From contig CAVVSD010000008.1 in assembly GCA_963750895.1 (NCBI GenBank), positions 1,736,001-1,800,000 on the forward strand: DNA of 64,000 nt, written 5' to 3'. A model generated the notes under the pieces. That model saw only the letters and a program-made list of their open reading frames with translations. It searched no databases and had not been told where the DNA came from. Shown one piece after another: positions 57,780-64,000 of the stretch. Made by a program: the position numbers and the translations under genes. Positions within the stretch are counted from its first letter, which is position 1, and each line of letters begins with the position of its first letter. This DNA comes from CAVVSD01 sp963750895. GTDB lineage: Bacteria > Actinomycetota > Thermoleophilia > Solirubrobacterales > Solirubrobacteraceae.

Positions 57780-59234
57780 ATGCAGGCGATCACGCACGCC
57801 GACGGGCTCGTGGCGTCGGAGGCGGCGTTCCTGGACGCTCACCCGTCCTTCCGCGAGACGGCCGTCCTCGACGAGCTGCGCGCGTCGGAGTACGCGCGCC
57901 TCGACGCGAGGGGCGAGGTCTACCTCGACTACTGCGGAGGAAGCCTGTACGCGACGTCGCAGGTCGAGGAGCACCAGCGACTGCTGCGCGAGACCGTCTT
58001 CGGCAACCCGCACTCGGCCAACCCGACGTCGTCGGCCGCCACTGCGCTCGTGGAGCGGGCGCGCGCGGCCGTGCTGCGCTACTTCCGCGCGCCGGAGAGC
58101 GAGTACGAGTGCATCTTCACCGCCAACGCGAGCGGCGCGCTGCGGCTCGTCGGCGAGGCCTATCCGTTCGGCCCGGCCGGCCGGTTCCTGGCGACCTCCG
58201 ACAACCACAACTCGGTGAACGGCATCCGCGAGTTCGCCCGCACGAAGGGTGCACGGACGGCGTACGTGCCGCTCGAGTGTCCCGATCTCCGCGTGGACGA
58301 CGAGGTGCTCCTGGGCCTCCTCGACGACCGTGACGCCGGATGCAGCAACCTGTTCGCCTTCCCGGCGCAGTCCAACTTCTCCGGCGTCAAGCATCCGCTG
58401 GAGTGGATCGCGCCCGCCCGCGAACGGGGCTGGGACGTGCTGGTCGACGGCGCCGCGTTCGTGCCGACCAACCGGCTCGACCTGTCGGTGTGGACGCCGG
58501 ACTTCGTCGCGATCTCCTTCTACAAGCTGTTCGGCTATCCGACCGGGCTGGGCGCGCTGCTGGCCCGCCGCGACGCGCTCCGCCGGCTGGATCGCCCGTG
58601 GTTCGCCGGTGGCACCGTGGTCGCGGCGAACGTCGGGGGCGACCTCGTCGTGCCGCTGTCCGGCCACGCCGGGTTCGAGGACGGCACGGTCGACTACCTC
58701 GGCATCCCGGCGGTCGAGATCGGGCTGCGCCACGTCGAGCGGGTCGGGATCGACCTGATCTCGCGGCGCGTCGAGGCGCTCGGGACGTGGCTGCTCGCCG
58801 GGCTGAGCCGCGTGCGCCACGCCGACGGCGGCCCGGCGGTCCGTGTCTACGGCCCGGCGACGTGGGACGGCCGCGGTGCCACGATCGCCTTGAACTTCCT
58901 GCACCCCGACGGCCGCGTGGTCGACGAGCGCTTCGTCGACATGCTCGCCGCGGACCACGACATCTCGGTCCGGACCGGATGCTTCTGCAACCCGGGGGCG
59001 GGCGAGGCCGCGTTCCTGCTCTCGCCCGACGCGCTGGCCGGTGTCGGGTTCGGCGACGACATGATCCTCGACGACTTCATCACGCGCATCGGCATGCCCT
59101 CGGGCGGCGCCGTCCGCGTCTCGCTCGGGCTCGCCAGCAACTTCGCCGACGTCCACCGCTTCATGGCGTTCGCGACGCGGTTCCGCGATCTGGAGGACGT
59201 GCCGCAGCACCTGCCGCCCAGGCTCGCCTGCTGA
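57780..59234 (+). CDS. Class V aminotransferase, molybdenum-cofactor-sulfurase-like
   Basis: 484 residues. NHNSVNGIREFARTKG holds the ring-stacking His; the PLP aspartate lies in DVLVDGAAFVPTNRLDL; the Schiff-base Lys is in VAISFYKLFGYPTGLGALL. RTGCFCNPGAGEAAFLLSPD carries the RTGCFCNxG motif seen in Moco sulfurases (ABA3/MOCOS), where the Cys takes up the persulfide. The MOSC domain of eukaryotic sulfurases is absent. It likely mobilises sulfur from cysteine, but the acceptor is unknown; a DUF4395 membrane partner precedes it by 1 base. No Moco-enzyme genes are in the window. Confidence 0.87.
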   Translation: MQAITHADGLVASEAAFLDAHPSFRETAVLDELRASEYARLDARGEVYLDYCGGSLYATSQVEEHQRLLRETVFGNPHSANPTSSAATALVERARAAVLRYFRAPESEYECIFTANASGALRLVGEAYPFGPAGRFLATSDNHNSVNGIREFARTKGARTAYVPLECPDLRVDDEVLLGLLDDRDAGCSNLFAFPAQSNFSGVKHPLEWIAPARERGWDVLVDGAAFVPTNRLDLSVWTPDFVAISFYKLFGYPTGLGALLARRDALRRLDRPWFAGGTVVAANVGGDLVVPLSGHAGFEDGTVDYLGIPAVEIGLRHVERVGIDLISRRVEALGTWLLAGLSRVRHADGGPAVRVYGPATWDGRGATIALNFLHPDGRVVDERFVDMLAADHDISVRTGCFCNPGAGEAAFLLSPDALAGVGFGDDMILDDFITRIGMPSGGAVRVSLGLASNFADVHRFMAFATRFRDLEDVPQHLPPRLAC

Positions 59235-59262
59235 CGGAGTGGCTTCACGACCGACCGGGGCG

Positions 59263-59268
59263 TACTGT
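59263..59268 (+). promoter_or_regulatory. Putative -10 element, leaderless start
   Basis: TACTGT lies 6 bases before GTG 59275. Spacing matches other leaderless starts in the window. Confidence 0.45.
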
Positions 59269-59274
59269 CGGGGC

Positions 59275-60861
59275 GTGCCCGAGAGCACGCCCCGTGGAGC
59301 GGAACGGGTGCGCACCGCAGAGGTGATCGCGACGCTCTCGCTCGCCACGGACCTCGCCATCGGGCTGCCGCTCGAGCACGGGCTCCAGAGCACGCTCGTC
59401 GCGATGCGGCTCGCCGAGCGCCTCCGCGTCGACCCGCAGACCGCGACGGACACGTACTACGCGTGCCTGCTCTTCTACGTCGGCTGCACCGCGGACGCCG
59501 AGGACGCCGCGGTGATCTTCGGCGGCGACCTGTACGGCGAGTACATGCCGGTCATGTTCGGCTCGCGGATCCAGTTCCTCGGCGGGCTCATGCGCGCGCT
59601 GCCGGAGCCCGACCGATCGGCGCCGGTCCGCGCGGTCCAGGTCGCGCGGCGCCTGCCGCTCGCGGCGCGGAAGGCGCAGCGCCATCTCGTGTCGCTGTGC
59701 GAGGTGGCGCAGATGCTCACGCTGCGCCTCGGCCTGCCGCCCTCCGTGCAGGACCTGTTCGGGGCGTTCACCGAGCGCTGGGACGGCAAGGGCGAGCCGA
59801 ACGGGCTCGGCGGCGAGGAGATCCCGCTCTCCGTGCGGATCGTGCACGTCGCCCGCGACGCGACGTTCCACCGGATGGTCGGCGGGGTCGACGCCGCCGT
59901 GGGCGTCGTCCGCGAGCGGGCGGGGGGCGCATTCGACCCCGGCGTCGTCGCCGCGCTCGCCGACGGGGCGGGGGAGATCCTCGCGGACGACGAGGGCGCG
60001 ACCGTCTGGGACGCCACGCTCGCGGCGGAACCGGGCGGGCAGCTCGCCCTCACCGAGGACGCGATCGATCGCGCCCTGGCGGCGATGGGCGACTTCGCCG
60101 ATCTCATCTCGCCCTGGCTGGCCGGGCACTCCTCCGGGGTGGCCGAGCTGACGGCGGGCGCGGCGGTGCGCTGCGGGCTGGAGGCGGCCGATGCGCGGCG
60201 GGCCGCGCTGGTCCACGACCTCGGGCGCGTCGCCGTCCACGCCCGCATCTGGGAGAAGGCGGGTCCGTTGACGATGGACCAGTGGGAGCAGGTGCGGCTG
60301 CACCCCTACCAGTCCGAGCGCGTGCTCTCGCGCTCCCCCTTCCTGGCCGGACTCGCCGAGGTGGCGGGCGCGCACCACGAGCGCCTCGACGGCTCCGGGT
60401 ATCACCGCGGAGCCTCCGGTGCCGCGGTGTGCCTCGGCGGCCGGGTGCTGGCCGCAGCCGACGCCTACCACGCGATGACCGAGCCGCGGCCGCACCGGGC
60501 GTCGCTCCCGGTGGCGACGGCGGCGCAGCGCCTGGCCCAGGAGGCGAGCAGCCGGCGTCTGGATCCTGACGCCGTCACGGCCGTGCTGGAGGCGGCCGGG
60601 CAGCGCGCGCCGCGGATCGACCGGCCCGCGGGGCTCACCGAGCGCGAGGCCGAGGTCCTGGCGCTCATCGCGCGCGGCCTGCAGACCAAGCAGGTGGGCC
60701 GGGCGCTCGGCATCTCCGCGAAGACCGCGGACCGCCACGTCCAGAACGTCTACGGGAAGATCGGCGTCTCGACGCGCGCCGGTGCCGCGCTGTTCGCGAT
60801 GGAGCACGGGCTGACGGCATGGGGAGAACTCCCGATGGTCGGTGGGGCCGCGCGCCCGTAG
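59275..60861 (+). CDS. Tandem HD-GYP-like regulator with C-terminal LuxR helix-turn-helix
   Basis: 528 residues. First HD-GYP-like half (about 20-200) has FTERWDGKGEPNGLGGEEIP. Second half (about 280-430): HSSGVAELTAGAAVRCGLEA, ALVHDLGRVAVHARIWEKAG (HD), and AGAHHERLDGSGYHRGASGA, a HHExxDGxGYP motif with His in place of Pro. LuxR domain (about 455-515): LTEREAEVLALIARGLQTKQ, VGRALGISAKTADRHVQNVY. A classic HD-GYP cleaves cyclic di-GMP; the first half has lost HD residues, so it may sense rather than cleave. It is probably a transcription factor responding to a nucleotide. GTG start with a leaderless -10. Confidence 0.87.
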   Translation: MPESTPRGAERVRTAEVIATLSLATDLAIGLPLEHGLQSTLVAMRLAERLRVDPQTATDTYYACLLFYVGCTADAEDAAVIFGGDLYGEYMPVMFGSRIQFLGGLMRALPEPDRSAPVRAVQVARRLPLAARKAQRHLVSLCEVAQMLTLRLGLPPSVQDLFGAFTERWDGKGEPNGLGGEEIPLSVRIVHVARDATFHRMVGGVDAAVGVVRERAGGAFDPGVVAALADGAGEILADDEGATVWDATLAAEPGGQLALTEDAIDRALAAMGDFADLISPWLAGHSSGVAELTAGAAVRCGLEAADARRAALVHDLGRVAVHARIWEKAGPLTMDQWEQVRLHPYQSERVLSRSPFLAGLAEVAGAHHERLDGSGYHRGASGAAVCLGGRVLAAADAYHAMTEPRPHRASLPVATAAQRLAQEASSRRLDPDAVTAVLEAAGQRAPRIDRPAGLTEREAEVLALIARGLQTKQVGRALGISAKTADRHVQNVYGKIGVSTRAGAALFAMEHGLTAWGELPMVGGAARP

Positions 60862-60864
60862 CGT
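60859..60864 (+). promoter_or_regulatory. Putative -10 element, leaderless start
   Basis: TAGCGT, sharing its TAG with the regulator stop codon, lies 6 bases before ATG 60871. Confidence 0.45.
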
Positions 60865-60870
60865 CGCGCC

Positions 60871-62052
60871 ATGACCACCACATACGACGTGATCGTGGTC
60901 GGAGCACGCTGCGCCGGATCGCCCCTGGCGATGCTCCTGGCCCGTGCCGGCCGCCGGGTTCTGCTCGTGGACAGGGCCACGTTCCCCAGCGACACGATGT
61001 CGACGCATCTCCTGCACCCGCCGGCGGTGGCCGCGCTGGGGCGGTGGGGCCTGCTCGAGCGGCTGGAGGCGACCGGCTGCCCGCCCATCGGGACCTACTC
61101 GTTCGACTTCGGGCCCGTCACGATCTCGGGGTCCCCGCGCCCGGCCGACGGGACGGCGACCGCGTACGGCCCGCGGCGCACCGTGCTCGACGCGCTGCTC
61201 GTCGAGGCGGCCGCGGCCGCGGGAGCCGAGGTGCGCGAGGGCTTCACGGTCGACGAGATCCTGGTCGAGGACGGGCGGGTGACCGGCATCCGCAGCGGGA
61301 CCGTCACCGAGCGCGCCCGGCTGGTGGTCGGGGCCGACGGCCGCAACTCGCTCGTCGCGCGCGCCGTGCAGCCCGTGGCGTACGACGAGGTCCCGCCGCT
61401 GGCGCCCCTGTACTACGCCTACTGGAGCGGCCTCCCCGCCAACGGCTTCGAGACGTACGTCCGCGGCGAGCACGGCCGCGGGTGGGCGGTGCTGCCCACC
61501 AACGACGGCCTCACCTGCGTGGTGCAGGGCTGGCCGCAGTCGGAGTTCGACGCCAACCGCAAGGACGTCGAGGGGACGTACCTGCGGACCTTCGAACTCG
61601 TGCCCGAGTTCGCGGAGCGGATCGGCGCGGCCACGCGGGAGACCCGCTTCACGGGCACCGGGAACCTGCCCGGCTACTTCCGGACGCCGTTCGGCCCGGG
61701 GTGGGCGCTCGTCGGCGACGCCGGGTACCACAAGCACCCGATCACGGCGTTCGGCATCACCGACGCGTTCCGCGACGCGGAGGAGCTCGCGGCGGCGTTC
61801 GGCTCCGAGGATGCGATGGCGGCGTGGCAGCGCGCCCGCGACGAGGAGTCGCTGCCGATGTACCGGCTCACCGCCGACTTCGCGACGCTCGAGCCGCCCG
61901 AGCCCGAGATGCAGGCGCTCTTCGGCGCGATGCGCGACAACCAGCCGGCGATGGACGACTTCGTGAGCGTCATGGCGGGCACGCTCGCGCCTCCCGCGTT
62001 CTTCGCACCGGAGAACATCGGGCGCATCGTCGCGGGGGCCGGCGTTCGCTAG
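60871..62052 (+). CDS. FAD-dependent oxidoreductase (geranylgeranyl-reductase/monooxygenase-like)
   Basis: 393 residues. TTYDVIVVGARCAGSPLAML (dinucleotide site), VLLVDRATFPSDTMSTHLLH, LVVGADGRNSLVARAVQPVA (GD-type FAD motif) and PFGPGWALVGDAGYHKHPIT with the second FAD motif. The family oxidises aromatic or isoprenoid substrates. Neighbours give no pathway. It starts 9 bases after the regulator stop, so it may be that protein's target or a separate unit with its own leaderless start. Confidence 0.85.
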   Translation: MTTTYDVIVVGARCAGSPLAMLLARAGRRVLLVDRATFPSDTMSTHLLHPPAVAALGRWGLLERLEATGCPPIGTYSFDFGPVTISGSPRPADGTATAYGPRRTVLDALLVEAAAAAGAEVREGFTVDEILVEDGRVTGIRSGTVTERARLVVGADGRNSLVARAVQPVAYDEVPPLAPLYYAYWSGLPANGFETYVRGEHGRGWAVLPTNDGLTCVVQGWPQSEFDANRKDVEGTYLRTFELVPEFAERIGAATRETRFTGTGNLPGYFRTPFGPGWALVGDAGYHKHPITAFGITDAFRDAEELAAAFGSEDAMAAWQRARDEESLPMYRLTADFATLEPPEPEMQALFGAMRDNQPAMDDFVSVMAGTLAPPAFFAPENIGRIVAGAGVR

Positions 62053-62085
62053 GAGGGCGTGGCGCCGCTAGATTCGCGCAGCGGC

Positions 62086-63282
62086 ATGAGCACGCTCTCG
62101 GTCCTCTGCATCACCGCAGATCCCGGCGCCCAGGTCGCCGCTGTGCTCTCGCCGTTGCGTGGCGTCGCCGACGAGGTGGTCATCGCCGCGGACTCCCGTG
62201 TGTCCGACGAGGACCTCGCGATGTACGCGGCAGCGTGCGATCGCCTGCTGCTCTACGAGTTCGAAGCGCCGGTGGAGCGGCCGTACGCGTGGGCTCACGA
62301 GCGCTGCGATGGCGATTGGGTGCTCCGCCTCGACGGCGACGAGCTCCTGTCCCCGGCGCTCATCGCGCGGCTGCCCGAGCTGATCGAACGCCGTGACCGC
62401 GTCCAGTACTGGCTCCCCCGACGGTGGTGCCATCCCGACGCCGGGCATTGGCTCGCCGAGCGGCCGTGGCGCCACGACCACCAGCTGCGCCTCGTCCGCA
62501 ACGATCCGGCGACCCTGTCGTTCCCCGGCGTGATGCACAGCTCCGCGGTTCCGACCGCGCCGTTCGAGCTGCTCGAGGAGCCCATGTACCACCTCGACCT
62601 GCTGCTGCGCACGCGTGCCGAGCGGGAGGAGAAGGCCGCCCGCTACGAGGCCCTGCGACCGGGGCTCGTGGCCGCCGGCGGCGGTCCGCAGAACCTGTTC
62701 TACGTCCCGGAACGCTGGGCCCGCGAGCGTCCTGCGGTGACGCCGCCGGACGACGCGGAGCGCATCCGCGCCGTGCTGGAGCCTCGGCGTGCCGAGGCGG
62801 CTCCCGTCGTCCGTGGGAGCCTGCCGCTGGGCACCCGCGCCGCCGTCGACGAGCACTGGGACGGACGCGTGCTGTCGGACCTCGACCACGCTGCGACGCT
62901 CCGGCTGCTCGACGACGAGGTGGCGTTGGCGCCCTCCGAACCCGACACGGTGCTGGTCGCCGTCACGAACCGCGGCACCACGACCTGGCCGGGAGGTCTC
63001 CTGCGCGAGCCGTCCGTCCGTCTGGGGCATCGCTGGCTGGGCCAGGACGGGACCCCGATCGACGGCGACACGCCGCGATCCGGCTTCCCGTCCGCGGTCA
63101 GGCCGGGCGAGACGGTCATCGCGCCGCTGTCGGTCATCGCGCCGGACGGCGAAGGTGCGTACGTGCTCGAGATCGACGTCGTCCACGAGGCCGTGCGCTG
63201 GTTCGGGGCGACCGTGAGCCTCCCCGTCGCGGTGCGACCCAGGTCGCCCCGGTCTAGGTTCCCGAGAATCCCCAGGCGTTGA
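62086..63282 (+). CDS. Glycosyltransferase family 2-like protein with C-terminal beta domain
   Basis: 398 residues. STLSVLCITADPGAQVAAVL, VVIAADSRVSDEDLAMYAAA, WAHERCDGDWVLRLDGDELL (DxD near residue 80), YWLPRRWCHPDAGHWLAERP and MYHLDLLLRTRAEREEKAAR. Such proteins transfer a sugar to a surface glycan or peptide. The last ~110 residues (TVLVAVTNRGTTTWPGGLLR; GAYVLEIDVVHEAVRWFGAT) look like an Ig-like/beta domain. ATG 62086 is chosen; a TAGATT sits 11 bases ahead. The end overlaps the convergent methyltransferase gene by 29 bases. Confidence 0.8.
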   Translation: MSTLSVLCITADPGAQVAAVLSPLRGVADEVVIAADSRVSDEDLAMYAAACDRLLLYEFEAPVERPYAWAHERCDGDWVLRLDGDELLSPALIARLPELIERRDRVQYWLPRRWCHPDAGHWLAERPWRHDHQLRLVRNDPATLSFPGVMHSSAVPTAPFELLEEPMYHLDLLLRTRAEREEKAARYEALRPGLVAAGGGPQNLFYVPERWARERPAVTPPDDAERIRAVLEPRRAEAAPVVRGSLPLGTRAAVDEHWDGRVLSDLDHAATLRLLDDEVALAPSEPDTVLVAVTNRGTTTWPGGLLREPSVRLGHRWLGQDGTPIDGDTPRSGFPSAVRPGETVIAPLSVIAPDGEGAYVLEIDVVHEAVRWFGATVSLPVAVRPRSPRSRFPRIPRR

Positions 63283-63955
63283 ACCGGAACGGCGCGTTGC
63301 CGTAGTCCGAGATGGTCTGGTCCTCGATGTGGATGTCCGTCAGCCCGCGGGCCCGGAGGGCATCCTCCATCCACGCGCGGTCGTAGTAGCGGTGGTCGAG
63401 GTCGGCGTAGCGCGCCTCGTAGGCCGCGGCACCGCCCGCGAGCTCCTGCCGGCGCTCGATGTCCAGCGTGCGGGTGGCGAGGTCGGGCACGTCGAACACG
63501 GCGACGACGCGTCGCGCCTTGGCCACCATGCGATCGAGCACCGATTCCGCGTAGGGCAGGGACCGGAAGTACAGGAAGACGCCGAAGGAGATGACGGCGT
63601 CCGCCTGGGGCTGCGGCGACACCTCGGCCGCATCGGCCACCGCGAAGTCGCCGGACGGCAGGACCTCGCGCGCCCGCGCGATCAGTGCGGGCGAGCGATC
63701 GACGCCGCTGACCGAGCACCCGAGGCGCTCGAGCTCGTAGAGGAACGCACCGGCCCCGCACCCGACCTCGAACACCGAGTCGCCCCGCGCGAGGCCCAGC
63801 GACGCCGCCAGACGACGGACCCCCGTCGCCCAGCTCTCCTCGGGCAGACCGGCGAAGCCGGAGTCCAGGCCATCGGCCGCCATGAGGTCCGCGAGGATCG
63901 ATCCCTGGCTCGGTGGAAGGGTGCGCCGGTCCCAGATGGCGTCCCAGCCCGTCAC
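63254..63955 (-). CDS. Class I SAM-dependent methyltransferase
   Basis: 233 residues. WDAIWDRRTLPPSQGSILAD, GDSVFEVGCGAGAFLYELER (motif I), CSVSGVDRSPALIARAREVL, ADAVISFGVFLYFRSLPYAE and ARRVVAVFDVPDL. C-terminal LTDIHIEDQTISDYGNAPFR. Common in actinobacterial glycan clusters but the substrate is unknown. GTG 63955 overlaps the stop of the partial gene next to it (GTGA), so the two are co-transcribed. Confidence 0.85.
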   Translation of the reverse strand: MTGWDAIWDRRTLPPSQGSILADLMAADGLDSGFAGLPEESWATGVRRLAASLGLARGDSVFEVGCGAGAFLYELERLGCSVSGVDRSPALIARAREVLPSGDFAVADAAEVSPQPQADAVISFGVFLYFRSLPYAESVLDRMVAKARRVVAVFDVPDLATRTLDIERRQELAGGAAAYEARYADLDHRYYDRAWMEDALRARGLTDIHIEDQTISDYGNAPFRFNAWGFSGT

Positions 63956-64000
63956 GACATCACCAGCGACTCGGGCGACCCGAGGCGGCGCAGCACCGCC
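63952..64000 (-). CDS. C-terminal fragment of an upstream gene cut by the window edge
   Basis: Fifteen codons and a stop, reading AVLRRLGSPESLVMS. The 4-base overlap with the methyltransferase start supports a real gene. It is too short to identify; glycan-cluster context fits but is not evidence. Confidence 0.4.
   Translation of the reverse strand, partial: AVLRRLGSPESLVMS

Noticed and set aside
1..64000. CRISPR array, tRNA/rRNA genes, insertion sequences, att sites, phage genes or toxin-antitoxin pairs.
   Set aside because: I looked for tandem short repeats, cloverleaf ends (CCA), transposase motifs and small coupled ORFs and saw none convincing.

Overview
The window is a GC-rich chromosomal segment from an actinobacterium-like organism. 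A lineage near Solirubrobacterales/Thermoleophilia is my guess from protein style and promoter layout; no marker gene proves it. Genes are tightly packed with many GTGA/ATGA start-stop overlaps, and GTG starts are common. I see no rRNA, tRNA, CRISPR array, insertion sequence or phage gene. No gene-free stretch exceeds 300 bases; the longest are about 150 bases (26454-26604) and about 115 bases (40904-41017).

Layout. 1-9293: the end of pgsA, then metabolic genes (fumarylacetoacetate-hydrolase family, SMP-30 family, flavin-dependent monooxygenase, a frameshifted HpcH/HpaI aldolase, a cyclase-family hydrolase, a ketopantoate-reductase family protein, a DAHP-synthase-like protein missing key residues), then a flippase-like membrane protein, a methyltransferase and a YdeI-family protein. 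9290-21358: a first envelope-glycan region with an O-antigen-ligase/TPR protein, a secreted linker protein, five glycosyltransferases and a nucleotide-sugar epimerase. 21355-23375: a HugZ-like protein, a DUF2945 protein, an ArsR/SRPBCC pair with an operator over the start codon, and a 40-residue proline-rich ORF. 23385-31036: nucleotide-sugar genes (epimerase, UDP-sugar 6-dehydrogenase type, WecG/TagA transferase, two GDP-mannose-4,6-dehydratase family proteins), plus a TetR/VOC divergent pair, a methyltransferase and a glycosyltransferase-like protein. 31022-32322: a DUF1579-like protein and an ArsR-SRPBCC fusion.

32324-43237 and 43340-56204 are two related polysaccharide modules. Each has a MurJ-like flippase, a very large multi-membrane protein with a C-terminal sugar-binding-like region, Zn-finger-type methyltransferases, a GT4 and GT2 enzymes. 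The second also carries a CDP-glucose branch: glucose-1-phosphate cytidylyltransferase, CDP-glucose 4,6-dehydratase, a 3,5-epimerase, a NovU/EvaC-type sugar C-methyltransferase, a reductase-like SDR and O-methyltransferases. Together these could make a branched, methylated CDP-6-deoxyhexose, which is then polymerised and exported. 56297-64000: a methyltransferase, a DUF4395 and Moco-sulfurase-like pair, a HD-GYP/LuxR regulator, a flavoprotein, a glycosyltransferase-like protein, a methyltransferase and the tail of one more gene.

Three window-wide patterns stand out. Five otherwise intact genes each contain one extra base (all +1), which looks like systematic sequence error or very recent decay. 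Many transcription units start with TANNNT placed 6-8 bases before the start codon, the layout of leaderless mRNAs. Nine of fifteen convergent gene pairs overlap at their 3' ends, leaving no room for ordinary terminators.
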